NCBI GenBank assembly: GCA_001404055.1
Contig: CXTY01000014.1
Span: forward strand, 434,001-498,000
Length of the DNA stretch: 64,000 nt
Direction: 5' to 3'
Source of the DNA: Roseibium album
GTDB lineage: Bacteria > Pseudomonadota > Alphaproteobacteria > Rhizobiales > Stappiaceae
The translations under genes were made by a program, and so were the position numbers. Below are positions 51,876 to 62,125 of the stretch, piece after piece (the first letter of the stretch is position 1; every line of letters starts with the position of its first letter). A model generated the notes under the pieces. That model searched no databases, was not told the origin of the DNA, and saw only the letters and a list, made by a program, of their open reading frames with translations.

Positions 51876-52376
51876 ATGTCGGATCAGACAGTTTTTCCGC
51901 CCCAGCAGGATGACTTCAAAAATGACGACAAATCCGTTTTAAAACTGAGCCAGTTCCTGCCGTACCAGCTCAATCACCTGGCGGAGACGGTCAGCCGTTC
52001 ATTTTCAAAGATTTATGCGGACCAATACGGTATCGGCATCCCTGAGTGGCGGGTAATCGCGACGCTGGGGGAATACCAATCGATGACAGCACGCGACATC
52101 AGCAAGGCAACGTCCATGCACAAGACCAAAGTCAGCCGGGCTGTCGCGGCGCTTGAAAAGCGTGACTTCATTGAGCGAGACGTCAATCCGGAAGATCAAA
52201 GGGAACAAAGCCTGAAACTCAGTGCAACCGGCTCGCAAATGTACGAAGAACTCGTCCCTCAGGCGCTGGCCTATTCTGAAAAGCTGCAAGACGCACTCAC
52301 CGCAGAGCAGAAAACCATTCTGAGTGAGATATTCGAGCGTCTGCACAAGGCCGCTACGGAACATCAAAACGGCTGA
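51876..52376 (+). CDS. MarR family transcriptional regulator
   Basis: 166 residues. Winged helix core: GIPEWRVIATLGEYQSMTARDISKATSMHKTKVSRAVAALEKRDFIERDVNPEDQRE. No Cys, so not an OhrR-type peroxide sensor. Ligand and targets unknown; neighbours (MBL protein upstream on the other strand, DUF2865 downstream) are not obvious partners. Weak ribosome binding site. Confidence 0.9.
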   Translation: MSDQTVFPPQQDDFKNDDKSVLKLSQFLPYQLNHLAETVSRSFSKIYADQYGIGIPEWRVIATLGEYQSMTARDISKATSMHKTKVSRAVAALEKRDFIERDVNPEDQREQSLKLSATGSQMYEELVPQALAYSEKLQDALTAEQKTILSEIFERLHKAATEHQNG

Positions 52377-52514
52377 GTTTTATTCCCGCTTCGGCTTCTC
52401 CCATTAACCTCACGTCAGAGCTTTCATTGCTATTAATAGGCGTTGCAGCGATAGTATTACCGCAGGCGAAAGCTGAAGCGGTGCCGGGTAAGTGCGCTGC
52501 GTAGGGGATGGAAC

Positions 52515-53852
52515 ATGAGACTTTGCAGGATTGCCAAGTCTGCAAATTTTGCTCGTACGCTTGTTTTCAGTGCAGCCGTCGTCATGACGATGGATGCGGC
52601 TGTCGCCGCGAGTTGCTCCAGCCTTAAATCCGAATTGAGCCGCCTTCAGTCCTCCTCGGGCAAACAATCTCCTGCGGCGAAAAAATGGACAACTGCCAAA
52701 AGCCAGCAGCAAAAGGCAATTTCTGCAGCTCAAAGAGACGCGGGCTTTTTTGGATGTGGCAACGCGTCAAACGCGAAGTGTCAGGCTCTCAACAACAAGA
52801 TCAAACGCATGAAGGCCAATCTGGCAGCTATCGAGCGCCAGCTGGCAAAGTCGGGTGGAAACAAATCCACGCGGAATTCCAAGCGCATCAGACAGGTCAA
52901 GGCCGCTATTGCAAATCAAAATTGCAATTCACCAGCCAAGGCGAGAGACGCCCGTAAAAACAAGAATTCCAGCAGCGACAAACCGAAATCCCTTCTTTCG
53001 CGTCTTTTTAATCCGAAACAAAAGGTTGAGCTTGCTGCCGCAAAGACTGGTGATCGGGAGATCGCAACAGTTCGCTCGCGTCATAACCGAAGCTCTGCAC
53101 GCTTGAGAATTCCCTCCAGAGGAAACTTCCGCACGCTTTGTGTGCGCACCTGTGACGGCTATTTTTTCCCGCTCAGCTATTCAATCAAGAAAAACCAGTT
53201 GGCCTATGACGTGGCCCGCTGCTCGGAAATCTGCCCTGCTGCAGAAACGGAGCTATACGTTTACCGCAATCCAGGTGGCGACCAGTCGAAGATGATGTCT
53301 CTTGCAGGCAACCTCTATTCAGAGCAACCATTCGCATATCGCTATAAAACCGAATACGTGGAAGGCTGTAGTTGCCGCCAGACACAGCAGTCGAAAAAGC
53401 CTTCCATGTGGACGGAAGTTAATACCGGCTCTGGAAAGCGCATCTTCCTGTCAGACATCAGCGCTGGCATACCAAGACGCACCCTACAGCCGAGCCGAGG
53501 TGGGACTTTTGACGACAGCAACAAAGCTCAATCGTTGCTGTCGAGAACACCCTTGAACAGAGCCCAGCTACCCCTCCATGAAGACCCTGACACTCTGTTC
53601 AATCTGGAAATGGGATTTGACGTCACGGCGACGCTCAGCCGCGAGACAATTGAGCGTTATCGTTCAGGAGCTCCGCTGACAGCCAGCAACGGCCCTGACG
53701 GATTGCCATTGCTTGCCAGCCGTGCAGGTGACGGTTCGGAAGTTGCTGCAACTTCGCCAGTATTCAAGAGTGACGATCCGGGTTTTCGTCCGGCCCCGGA
53801 TCGTGATGCACCTGTCAGGGTAGTCGGTCCAGAATTTTTTGTCGCCCAATAA
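52515..53852 (+). CDS. DUF2865 exported protein
   Basis: 445 residues. Signal peptide (about 1-31, [16 protein letters not shown]), a Lys/Gln-rich coiled-coil region ([19 protein letters not shown] through [19 protein letters not shown]) and the DUF2865 core: [58 protein letters not shown]. The Cys-rich core is conserved in Hyphomicrobiales; function unknown, presumably periplasmic. The last 38 bases overlap the 3' end of gltX on the other strand. Confidence 0.9.
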   Translation: MRLCRIAKSANFARTLVFSAAVVMTMDAAVAASCSSLKSELSRLQSSSGKQSPAAKKWTTAKSQQQKAISAAQRDAGFFGCGNASNAKCQALNNKIKRMKANLAAIERQLAKSGGNKSTRNSKRIRQVKAAIANQNCNSPAKARDARKNKNSSSDKPKSLLSRLFNPKQKVELAAAKTGDREIATVRSRHNRSSARLRIPSRGNFRTLCVRTCDGYFFPLSYSIKKNQLAYDVARCSEICPAAETELYVYRNPGGDQSKMMSLAGNLYSEQPFAYRYKTEYVEGCSCRQTQQSKKPSMWTEVNTGSGKRIFLSDISAGIPRRTLQPSRGGTFDDSNKAQSLLSRTPLNRAQLPLHEDPDTLFNLEMGFDVTATLSRETIERYRSGAPLTASNGPDGLPLLASRAGDGSEVAATSPVFKSDDPGFRPAPDRDAPVRVVGPEFFVAQ

Positions 53853-55176
53853 GGGGCAGCATTGCCTTCATGTCCGGACCGTGATCCATGCCGGTCAATA
53901 CGCGTCTCAACGGCATGAATAGTCCACGTCCCTTGCGGCCGGTCTCAGCTTTCAGCGCACCAGTCCACGCGCCCCAGCTTTCCACTGTTATATCGCCATC
54001 TGGGAGCAGTTCTTTGGCTTTCGCGATGAAATCCCTGTCCTCGTCCTCAACGCGCCCCTCGATAGGCCCAACAATGATTTGCCAGTACTGAGCGGCGTCA
54101 CCCACTGTTTCGCAGTTGCCTCTGACCGTGTTCCAGAATTCCGCGCTTGGGCGAATGCCGAGACCCGCGAGCCTGTCACTCACCGCTTCATAGGGTAATT
54201 CGTGAACCAGACGTGCATTCAAGCCCTTCAGCTCCTCCGGATCAAACTTTGCAGAAGATCTTGAAACACTCGTCAGATCGAATTTTTCGATCAATGCATC
54301 CATGTTAGGCACTGGTTCGACCGCTTGACTGGTTCCGGTCAACACCGCCAGTGACGCAACCGACATCGGCTCAAGTCCTGCCTCACGTAGCGACCCGATC
54401 GAGAGTGCGCCCTTGCGTTTGGAAAGCCCCTCGCCGTCTCTGGTCGTCAACAGATTGTGGTGACCAAAGATCGGAGGCTTTGCGCCGAGCGCCTCAAAAA
54501 TCGCGATCTGGACGCCTGTGTTTGCCACATGATCCTCGCCCCGAATAACATGGCTTACACCCATGTCGATGTCGTCGATGATCGAAGGCAAGGTATAGAG
54601 ATAGGTACCGTCTCCGCGGATCAGGACAGGATCAGACAAGGATGCCAGGTCTACCGCCTGGTTACCACGGCACAAATCGTCCCAGATAACTTCGGTACGT
54701 TTTGTCTCGAACGGATTTCCATCATGGTTGGGCAGCAAGAAGCGCCAGTGTGGCTTGCGCCCTTCGGCTTCCAGAGCAGCGCGTTCATCGTCCGTCTGCT
54801 TAAGGCCTGCGCGGTCATACACAGGTGGTCGACCCAAGGCCCGCTGCCGTGAGCGGCGACGCTCAAGTTCCTCGGGAGTTTCATAGCAGGGATAGAGTAG
54901 TCCGGCATCTTTCAGCTTTTGTGCAGCCGCGTCATAACTTGCAAACCGTGCGGACTGGCGCTCGATCAGGTCTGGATCAATGCCAAGCCACCGCAAGTCC
55001 TTCTCGATGGAGTCGGCATATTCCTGCTTCGAGCGCTCCAGATCCGTATCATCAAAGCGCAGAATGAAGCGTCCACCTGCTTTCTTGGCATACAACCAAT
55101 TGTAAAGCGCGGGACGGCTGTTGCCGATGTGAATGTGGCCGGTCGGCGACGGCGCAAATCGAACAGTAACGGTCAT
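53815..55176 (-). CDS. gltX: Glutamyl-tRNA synthetase
   Basis: 453 residues, class I synthetase. [24 protein letters not shown] carries the HIGN form of HIGH, and LSKRKGALS is the KMSKS counterpart. Alphaproteobacteria often have two GluRS; the HIGN version is the common rhizobial type and may also charge tRNA-Gln (then corrected by GatCAB). The C-terminal anticodon domain runs to the stop, overlapping the DUF2865 gene tail-to-tail by 38 bases. No clear Shine-Dalgarno. Confidence 0.95.
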   Translation of the reverse strand: MTVTVRFAPSPTGHIHIGNSRPALYNWLYAKKAGGRFILRFDDTDLERSKQEYADSIEKDLRWLGIDPDLIERQSARFASYDAAAQKLKDAGLLYPCYETPEELERRRSRQRALGRPPVYDRAGLKQTDDERAALEAEGRKPHWRFLLPNHDGNPFETKRTEVIWDDLCRGNQAVDLASLSDPVLIRGDGTYLYTLPSIIDDIDMGVSHVIRGEDHVANTGVQIAIFEALGAKPPIFGHHNLLTTRDGEGLSKRKGALSIGSLREAGLEPMSVASLAVLTGTSQAVEPVPNMDALIEKFDLTSVSRSSAKFDPEELKGLNARLVHELPYEAVSDRLAGLGIRPSAEFWNTVRGNCETVGDAAQYWQIIVGPIEGRVEDEDRDFIAKAKELLPDGDITVESWGAWTGALKAETGRKGRGLFMPLRRVLTGMDHGPDMKAMLPLIGRQKILDRLP

Positions 55177-55230
55177 GGGGTTGAGTTAACTTGGGATCGA
55201 GTATCCGGCAACCCCAAACTGCGTTCAATT

Positions 55231-56445
55231 TCAAGAATGTTCACGAGACAGGTAAGCGCGGGAACAAAAAGCCAGCACGCCACAAAAGATCAGGCAATAG
55301 AACCCCATGACCGTTACTTGAAGATCCAGCGAAACTCCGAGGTCGATCAACCAGCCAATCAAGCCAGGCCCTGCCGCAGAGGCAAACACCATGATTGCGA
55401 ATGCAACTGAGCGAATAGCCCCCATATGCTGCGTTCCATAGACTTCCGGCCAGAGCGCCCCAACAAGTGTTCCGTTGAAGCCATTGGAAATGCCAACCAG
55501 CCCCATAAAGAAAAAAGCGACAATGGGCGCATAGAAATTTGCGAGCAGGAAACAGGCACACATGAGCGGAATGAGCGTAAAGGGCAGCAATTGCCTTGCC
55601 GAGAAACGATCAATAAGCGGTCCAATGACAAGAGATGCGCACACGACGCCCAAAGCCATCATCAGAAACGCACTTGCAAAGAGTTCCAACGACCAACCAC
55701 GCAACTCAACTAAATAGACCTGGTGAAAGAAGATCGATGTGCCGATGAAGGCAGGTGCATTCACGCCGCATGAAACCAACCAGAACCGCCAGTCCCGGAG
55801 CGCTTCTCCGCGAGTCCACTGTCGTCCTTCAGTCGAGACAGCAGCGACTTCTGACGCACTCGGAACCCGGTCTCTGGCCAGCAGCATCAACACAACCGGT
55901 AATGCTACAAGCAGAAGAGCAAGCGCACCGACAGTCCAGGCACCGCGCCATCCGATCATTGCACTCAGTGCAACGAAGCCAAGTGGAAAGATGGCTTCGG
56001 CTGTTGGAAAGCCCAGGATCGCAATCGAAACTGCCCGCCCACGTTGGGCCGTGAACCATCGACCCGCAGCCGTCAACGACGTGTGACCCATCATGCCCTG
56101 CCCGCACAAACGCAGTCCATAAAAGGCGACGACGATCATCCAGACAGAAAATGTGTAGGCCATGGCAAGGCAGAACAGGGCCAACCCTGTCAGAACCACG
56201 GCTGCGATCCAGCGGACGGGAAAATGGTCAAGGCTTTTACCGACCCAGGGAAGCGTAAGCGCGCTACCAAGCGTCGCCAGCATGTAGAGAAGACCAAGAT
56301 CTCCGTGGCTGAGACCAAATTCTGCCTGCAAATCACCAGCAGACAGCGAAATGAAGAATGTCTGGCCGAACCCGGAAAATACTGTCAGCAGGTAGCAGGC
56401 AGATAGCCAGCGCGCGTTTTCACGCAGAAATGCGAAATAGGTCAT
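55231..56445 (-). CDS. MFS transporter
   Basis: 404 residues from ATG 56445 with twelve hydrophobic helices; the frame is open further upstream into nadE but that part is not transporter-like. YLLTVFSGFGQTFFISLSAGDLQAEFGLSHGDLGLLY and GKSLDHFPVRW (loop 2-3) are typical of major facilitators. Substrate unknown. It starts 34 bases after the nadE stop and may be cotranscribed. Confidence 0.88.
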   Translation of the reverse strand: MTYFAFLRENARWLSACYLLTVFSGFGQTFFISLSAGDLQAEFGLSHGDLGLLYMLATLGSALTLPWVGKSLDHFPVRWIAAVVLTGLALFCLAMAYTFSVWMIVVAFYGLRLCGQGMMGHTSLTAAGRWFTAQRGRAVSIAILGFPTAEAIFPLGFVALSAMIGWRGAWTVGALALLLVALPVVLMLLARDRVPSASEVAAVSTEGRQWTRGEALRDWRFWLVSCGVNAPAFIGTSIFFHQVYLVELRGWSLELFASAFLMMALGVVCASLVIGPLIDRFSARQLLPFTLIPLMCACFLLANFYAPIVAFFFMGLVGISNGFNGTLVGALWPEVYGTQHMGAIRSVAFAIMVFASAAGPGLIGWLIDLGVSLDLQVTVMGFYCLIFCGVLAFCSRAYLSREHS

Positions 56446-56479
56446 GGTGCCTGCAATGAAACGCGGATCAGAGCCAGCT

Positions 56480-58147
56480 TCAGGAGCGGTCGCGGAACCG
56501 GTTGGTGATGGGATAGCGGCGGTCCTTGCCGAAATTCCGTTCTGTAATTTTGACACCGGGCGGTGCCTGTCTGCGTTTGTATTCAGCAATGTAGAGCAGA
56601 TGTTCAATCCGGTGAATCAGCGCTTTGTCATGACCACGCTTTTCGATCTCACCGACTGACATTTCGTCTTCGACCAGACATTGGAGAATGTCATCAAGAA
56701 CATCATAGGGTGGCAGCGAATCCTGGTCTGTCTGGTTTTCGCGCAATTCTGCCGTCGGCTCTTTCACAATTATATTCGAAGGGATCACTTCCCCTTCCGG
56801 CCCAAGAAGCCGTTCTGGCTTGTTTTCATTGCGCCATGCGGAAAGGTGGTAGACCTGCGTCTTGTAAAGATCCTTGATCGGGTTGTAGCCGCCGTTCATA
56901 TCGCCATAGAGCGTTGCATAACCGACTGACATTTCAGATTTGTTGCCGGTCGTCACGACCATCCGGCCAAACTTGTTGGAAACCGCCATCAGGATCACAC
57001 CGCGTGCCCGCGATTGAAGATTTTCTTCGGTTGTATCTTCTTCGGTTCCTTCAAAAAGGCCTTTCAGCACATTCCGAAACCCCTCGACAGGCTCGGCGAT
57101 CGGAACCGTGTCGTAGCGAATGCCAAGCGCGGATGCGCATTTGGCCGCATCCTCGATACTTTCCTCGGAGGTGTAGCGGTAAGGCAGCATGATTGCGTGC
57201 ACCTTGTCCGCCCCAAGCGCATCGACTGCCATGGCTGCACATATCGCTGAATCGATGCCGCCGGAAAGGCCAAGAACGACCCCTGGAAACCCGTTTTTAT
57301 TGACATAATCGCCAAGCCCAAGGACACAGGCGCGCCAATTGGCTTCGTCCAGATCCGGCATTTTTGCGACGTCACCGCCGTCACAGATCCAGGTCTCGCC
57401 CTCCCGCTTCCAATCACTGACGCTGAGACCACTTTCGAACTGGGGCATTTGAAAGGCCAGTTTTCTATCGGCTTGCAACGCAAAGGACCCACCATCGAAA
57501 ACCAGTTCGTCCTGGCCGCCAAGTTGGTTGCAATAGACCAGGGGAAGACCAGTTTGCACGACGCGAGAGACAACAACCTGCAGACGCTCTTCGGCCCGGT
57601 TTTCCCAGTAAGGAGACCCGTTGGGAACCAGCAAAAACTCGGCACCGGTTTCCTCAAGGCACTCGCATACCTCGTCATTCCAGATATCTTCACAGATCGG
57701 GATGCCAATTCGCACGCCCCGGAAATCGACTGGTCCCGGTAATGGCCCAGCCGCAAATACGCGTTTTTCATCAAAAACGCTGTAATTCGGCAAATCGCTC
57801 TTGTAGCGGACGGCCTGTATTTTACCCTGATCGAGCAGCACAACCGCGTTGTATACCTTGTCGTCATCGCCCTTCCAGGGTGTACCGACGACCATCCCCG
57901 GGCCACCGTCTGACGTCTCGGCAGCCAGAGCCTCGGCAGCATCCATGCAATGGCGCACAAAAGCAGGTTTCAAAACCAGGTCTTCGGGCAAATAGCCTGC
58001 CAGAACCAGTTCAGAAGTGAGAACCAGATCTGCTCCCTTTTCTGCAGCCTCGGAGCGTGCGTTTCGAACAAGTTCAGCATTGCCCGCAACATCGCCGACA
58101 GTGGGGTTCAGCTGTGCAACAGCCAGTCTAAAACGATCTGTAATCAT
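56480..58147 (-). CDS. nadE: Glutamine-dependent NAD+ synthetase
   Basis: 555 residues with two domains. N-terminal nitrilase-type glutaminase: catalytic Glu46 (LTSELVLAGY), Lys116 (RYKSDLPNY) and Cys152 (IPICEDIWND). C-terminal synthetase: PP-loop GLSGGIDSAICAAMA, TGNKSEMSVGYATLYGDMNGG, and the C-terminal LIHRIEHLLYIAEYKRRQAPPGVKIT. Amidates nicotinate adenine dinucleotide as the last step to NAD. ATG 58147 used; the GTG four codons earlier is an alternative. Confidence 0.95.
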   Translation of the reverse strand: MITDRFRLAVAQLNPTVGDVAGNAELVRNARSEAAEKGADLVLTSELVLAGYLPEDLVLKPAFVRHCMDAAEALAAETSDGGPGMVVGTPWKGDDDKVYNAVVLLDQGKIQAVRYKSDLPNYSVFDEKRVFAAGPLPGPVDFRGVRIGIPICEDIWNDEVCECLEETGAEFLLVPNGSPYWENRAEERLQVVVSRVVQTGLPLVYCNQLGGQDELVFDGGSFALQADRKLAFQMPQFESGLSVSDWKREGETWICDGGDVAKMPDLDEANWRACVLGLGDYVNKNGFPGVVLGLSGGIDSAICAAMAVDALGADKVHAIMLPYRYTSEESIEDAAKCASALGIRYDTVPIAEPVEGFRNVLKGLFEGTEEDTTEENLQSRARGVILMAVSNKFGRMVVTTGNKSEMSVGYATLYGDMNGGYNPIKDLYKTQVYHLSAWRNENKPERLLGPEGEVIPSNIIVKEPTAELRENQTDQDSLPPYDVLDDILQCLVEDEMSVGEIEKRGHDKALIHRIEHLLYIAEYKRRQAPPGVKITERNFGKDRRYPITNRFRDRS

Positions 58148-58362
58148 TGGGGGTAGCACCAGGAAATGTCATGTACTCATGGTGTAACGGCAAGGGTTGA
58201 AGGTTTCAATCATTCAAAGCGTCAAAACAGACCAGTTCGCCCTTCTGGGAATCTTGCGAAAGGAAAAATTGAAAGTTTCGAAACACCAGCAGTCAACTGC
58301 AAAAGCGTTTTGTTAGGCACAGCGCTGTTTGTATGACTGAACACCGATCAAGGGGTCGGCTC

Positions 58363-58908
58363 CTAAAGCAATGCAAGTCCGCTTTCGTCCGCAGCAAGTT
58401 CTTCCGGAACCTGGTTCGATGGGTTGGTCAAGCCGGGCTTCTTATTCGACTTCGACTGTCCGGGCCCAAAAATACCCTTTGAACGACCATGCAAATCCTG
58501 GCGTTCCAGAACCTCACCAATGTGCCGGTACAAAATGGCAGGTGCCACCGGCTTGGCAACGAAACCGTGAATGCCGATTTCAACCGCCTCCATGATAACG
58601 GCTTTTTTCGTATGGGCTGTAACAACAAGAACCGGCGTTGTGCTGACTACAAGGTCCCGGTCACCACGCAATATGCGCAGGAATTCGTTCCCGCCGAATG
58701 GGGTCATGACCCAGTCACACAGAACAATATCTGGCTTGCGATCCACTACAAGTTCCAGTGCCTCAGCACCGTCACTTGCTTCAAATACCGAACGTATCCC
58801 AAATCCCGCGAGCACTGAGCGCAGGATCGCACGCATATGAGCGTTGTCTTCTGCTACCAGGCAGGAAACTTTTGAGAGATCCCACGACTCACGCAAGTGA
58901 ACCTCCAT
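58363..58908 (-). CDS. Single receiver-domain response regulator
   Basis: 181 residues: a CheY-like receiver at about 13-135 with acidic pair Glu20/Asp21, phospho-acceptor Asp65 (IVLCDWVM), Thr in VVTAHTKK and Lys in HGFVAKPV. The rest is a polar tail of about 45 residues with no output domain. No kinase near. GGAGG lies inside codons 2-3, so translation may really begin at TTG 58896 five codons on. Confidence 0.9.
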   Translation of the reverse strand: MEVHLRESWDLSKVSCLVAEDNAHMRAILRSVLAGFGIRSVFEASDGAEALELVVDRKPDIVLCDWVMTPFGGNEFLRILRGDRDLVVSTTPVLVVTAHTKKAVIMEAVEIGIHGFVAKPVAPAILYRHIGEVLERQDLHGRSKGIFGPGQSKSNKKPGLTNPSNQVPEELAADESGLALL

Positions 58909-59003
58909 CGGACAATTGATTACTGAAAGCTACATATGCGCCCAGAGCGTTAAACGAGACTTACCGAATGGTTCAAAAATCGAAAAATACTGTCAAAAAT
59001 AAC

Positions 59004-59027
59004 TAAGGGCGACCGAGGCCGCCCTTA
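59004..59027 (-). terminator. Terminator of aroG
   Basis: TAAGGGCG and CGCCCTTA form an 8-bp stem around an 8-base loop; on the minus strand it is followed by GTTATTTTTGAC. It lies 29 bases after the DAHP synthase stop codon. Confidence 0.75.
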
Positions 59028-59055
59028 AAATTCACCGTCAAATTCACGTGTATAC

Positions 59056-60438
59056 TTACGCTGAGGCAACCAGTGGTTCTGCCTGGCGTCCATCGCGTTC
59101 CTTCTTGAGGTTTTCAGCGATCAAAAATGCCAGTTCAAGGGCTTGATCCGCATTCAAGCGCGGGTCGCAATGCGTGTGGTAGCGATCTCCGAGCTGTTCG
59201 GCGGTCAACGCGCGGGCTCCGCCAGTGCACTCGGTAACATTTCTGCCGGTCATTTCGACATGCACACCACCAGCGTGGGTTCCCTCAGCCCGGTGAACTG
59301 CAAAGAAGTTTTCAACCTCTTTCAGGATACGGTCGAACGGACGGGTCTTGTAGCCACCGGCCGTAATCGTATTGCCATGCATCGGATCACAGGACCAGAC
59401 TACAGATCTGCCTTCACGCTCAACAGCACGCACAAGCTGCGGGAGGTGGTCAAAGACCTTGTCTGCCCCGAAGCGAGCGATCAGGGTCAGGCGACCCGGC
59501 TCATTTTCCGGGTTCAAGAGATCGATCAACTCAAGCAGCCCGTCTGGCGTCAACGAAGGACCGCATTTCAAGCCAATCGGGTTCTCGATTCCACGGAAGA
59601 ACTCAACGTGAGCATGGTCAGGCTGACGTGTGCGATCGCCGATCCAGATCATGTGACCGGAGGTGGCGTACCAGTCTCCACTTGTTGAATCGACCCTGGT
59701 CAAGGCTTCTTCATAACCAAGAAGCAGCGCTTCGTGGCTGGTGAAGAAATCTGTCGAGCGCAGCTGCGGAACGCTGTCTGCACTGATCCCGCACGCGCGC
59801 ATGAAGTTCAGCGCTTCGGAGATACGGTCAGCCAGTTCCTTGTAGCGGTGCCCCTGCGGACTGTCGGTGATAAAGCCAAGCATCCACTGATGAACCTGAT
59901 CAAGATTGGCAAACCCGCCTTGCGCGAAAGCGCGCAGCAAATTCAGTGTCGCAGCAGACTGGCGGTAGGCCATAGCCATGCGGCCCGGATCCGGGATGCG
60001 GTTTTCCGGTGTGAAATTAATGTCGTTGATGATGTCACCGCGATAGCTCGGCAGTTCGACATCATCCTTTTTCTCGATGTTCGACGAACGGGGCTTGGCA
60101 AACTGCCCGGCAATACGCCCAACTTTGACGACGGGTTGGCTGGCAGCGTAGGTCAGCACAACTGACATCTGCAGGAACACACGGAAAAAATCCCGGATAT
60201 GATCTGGATGATGTTCAGCAAAGCTCTCGGCGCAATCACCGCCCTGAAGCAGGAAACCGTTGCCATTGGCAACATCGGCTAGCTGACTTTTCAGCGCACG
60301 CGCTTCACCTGCAAATACCAGCGGCGGATAAGTCGACAGGCGCTGTTCTACACTCGCCAAAGCCTCTTGATCCGGATATTCCGGCACCTGCAAGATCGGT
60401 TTTGACCTCCAGCTGTCCGGGCTCCACTTCTCCGCCAT
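59056..60438 (-). CDS. 3-Deoxy-7-phosphoheptulonate synthase, class II
   Basis: 460 residues. First step of the shikimate pathway: PEP plus erythrose 4-phosphate to DAHP. Class II (plant-like) features: [19 protein letters not shown] start, [21 protein letters not shown] with the metal Cys, [26 protein letters not shown] and [14 protein letters not shown] 8-9 bases ahead of the ATG. Regulation by aromatic amino acids is unknown here; a 7-bp inverted repeat (60541-60547/60565-60571) lies about 105 bases upstream. Confidence 0.95.
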   Translation of the reverse strand: MAEKWSPDSWRSKPILQVPEYPDQEALASVEQRLSTYPPLVFAGEARALKSQLADVANGNGFLLQGGDCAESFAEHHPDHIRDFFRVFLQMSVVLTYAASQPVVKVGRIAGQFAKPRSSNIEKKDDVELPSYRGDIINDINFTPENRIPDPGRMAMAYRQSAATLNLLRAFAQGGFANLDQVHQWMLGFITDSPQGHRYKELADRISEALNFMRACGISADSVPQLRSTDFFTSHEALLLGYEEALTRVDSTSGDWYATSGHMIWIGDRTRQPDHAHVEFFRGIENPIGLKCGPSLTPDGLLELIDLLNPENEPGRLTLIARFGADKVFDHLPQLVRAVEREGRSVVWSCDPMHGNTITAGGYKTRPFDRILKEVENFFAVHRAEGTHAGGVHVEMTGRNVTECTGGARALTAEQLGDRYHTHCDPRLNADQALELAFLIAENLKKERDGRQAEPLVASA

Positions 60439-60540
60439 ACTTCCAACTCCTCAGCAAACCCGCGCGCTCAATTCACTTTTCGCAAGCGCGGTCCGCGACT
60501 ATTCAGTTCATTTCAACATGCCCAATCAGAGCAAACGTGC

Positions 60541-60571
60541 GGCCTTATACACCCCAAAAGCCGTTAAGGCC
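60541..60571. repeat. Inverted repeat upstream of the DAHP synthase gene
   Basis: GGCCTTA and TAAGGCC (60541-60547 and 60565-60571) are perfect arms separated by 17 bases in the 5' region of the DAHP synthase gene. Could be an operator or leader stem. No Trp- or Phe-rich leader peptide is visible. Confidence 0.3.
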
Positions 60572-60660
60572 ACACAACATTCCGCCAATATTTCAGCAAA
60601 CATTAAATTGATTTTGCCGGTACCACTTTCGGTAAAAAGAAGCCACCCTTGAGACGGATC

Positions 60661-61449
60661 ATGGCGGCTTTCATTTTTTTGCAGAAACTTGACGATCAAG
60701 AATATCGGGAGGCCGTTTTGCCTATTTCAAATCTGGAGCACAGCCACCAGCCAGACGACATCGCGTCCCGATTGGCTAATGGTCCACAAGCCAGCTATCT
60801 CAGGGACTGGATCTATGGTGGCATTGATGGAGCTGTAACAACGTTTGCAATCGTCGCCGGATCTACTGGTGCGGGTTTGTCCTCCAAGGTGGTTTTGATC
60901 CTTGGTATCGCGAACCTGCTCGCTGATGGATTTTCCATGGCAGCGGCCAACTACAGCGGTTCAAAATCTGAAATCGAAGACTTCTCACGCCTCAAGGCCA
61001 TTGAAGAAAAACACATTGCCGTAGCCCCTGAGGGCGAGAGGGAGGAAATCCGGCAGATTTTCAAGGCAAGGGGCTACTCGGGTGAAGACCTTGAAACCAT
61101 GGTTCGGCTGGTAACGTCCAACAAGGCCACTTGGATCGAAACAATGATGCAGGCGGAATACGGCATGTCCGACGCGCCGCGCACCCCTCTAAAAGCTGCA
61201 CTTTATACATTTACAGCGTTTGTCCTTTTTGGATCAATCCCCCTCCTGCCCTTTACGTTTTCTTTGCCCGCGAGCGCTTCCACGGCAACGGCTTTGACGG
61301 CCCTTGCGTTCTTTGCAATCGGATCCTTCCGGGCACGCTGGTCACAGAGATCCTGGTTTTCATGCGGGACTGAGACGATGGCTATCGGCATGCTGGCAGC
61401 CGGAATTGCCTATCTGGCAGGCTATGGATTGCAAGCTCTGATCGGATAA
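60661..61449 (+). CDS. VIT1/CCC1 family transporter
   Basis: 262 residues from ATG 60661 (a TTG at 60649 is possible). Family blocks: RDWIYGGIDGAVTTFAIVAGSTGAGLSSKVVLILGIANLLADGFSMAAANY, then EREEIRQIFKARGYSGEDLETMV (cytosolic loop) and three more hydrophobic helices. VIT proteins move iron or manganese out of the cytosol. No linked ferritin-like domain. Ends one base from the convergent cyclotransferase gene. Confidence 0.9.
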   Translation: MAAFIFLQKLDDQEYREAVLPISNLEHSHQPDDIASRLANGPQASYLRDWIYGGIDGAVTTFAIVAGSTGAGLSSKVVLILGIANLLADGFSMAAANYSGSKSEIEDFSRLKAIEEKHIAVAPEGEREEIRQIFKARGYSGEDLETMVRLVTSNKATWIETMMQAEYGMSDAPRTPLKAALYTFTAFVLFGSIPLLPFTFSLPASASTATALTALAFFAIGSFRARWSQRSWFSCGTETMAIGMLAAGIAYLAGYGLQALIG

Positions 61450-61450
61450 C

Positions 61451-62071
61451 TCACGTCGCTTGGGCGAGATCCTGCCTGCCGGCAACGTTCACAAAATCAA
61501 TCCCAAGGGATTTGAGTTTTTCATCGATCAAACCAGCAAGTTGCAGGTCGAGTTCAATGCTTCTGGGATAGTGCGGCATTTCCCGGTCCTGCAGGATTGG
61601 AACATGCCACCCATCGGTCGTGCTCAAGAAATGATCGATCCCGCGTTCACCCCAGATCCTGAAATAGCCTGCCAAAACGCAATCAAGGTAGCTTTGCAGG
61701 ATCGGATGGGTTTCATTTCCCCATCGACGGTACTCGGGCGATGCCTTGAACAGGAACAGGCCCTCTGGGCCTGGCTTGCTCCTTGCCTCGCACGCAAATG
61801 CTGCCCCAATAGCTTCAACTTTCTCGTAGCGTTTTTCCCGCTTTTCAAGGTCAGGTAGCCGTACACGTGGTTCTTGCGCCAGTACGCCCCAAATCTCCGC
61901 GTCTGATTGTTCACGCACAGTCAATGCACATCGACCCTGTCCATCCGTCCCTTCGCCGCAAACACGCCATTCACGTATCCATCCGCGAAGCCTCCCCGGC
62001 TTCACTTCTGTGTCAGCGGGAATGGTGTCAGCATTGACGAGTGAGCCATATCCAAAATAAGTGATCGTCAT
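61451..62071 (-). CDS. Gamma-glutamylcyclotransferase-like protein
   Basis: 206 residues from ATG 62071. The GGCT fold's phosphate/substrate loop FGYGSLVN is at the N-terminus, followed by GRLRGWIREWRV. A region with LEKREKRYEKVE provides candidate catalytic Glu. Family members release 5-oxoproline from gamma-glutamyl peptides or glutathione (ChaC), but this member diverges and its substrate is unknown. Divergent from the aminotransferase gene, 54 bases apart. Confidence 0.85.
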   Translation of the reverse strand: MTITYFGYGSLVNADTIPADTEVKPGRLRGWIREWRVCGEGTDGQGRCALTVREQSDAEIWGVLAQEPRVRLPDLEKREKRYEKVEAIGAAFACEARSKPGPEGLFLFKASPEYRRWGNETHPILQSYLDCVLAGYFRIWGERGIDHFLSTTDGWHVPILQDREMPHYPRSIELDLQLAGLIDEKLKSLGIDFVNVAGRQDLAQAT

Positions 62072-62125
62072 GGGATCCAAAGATTGATTCCGGTTTGTTG
62101 AATATAGGTTTATTTGGGGGCCAAT

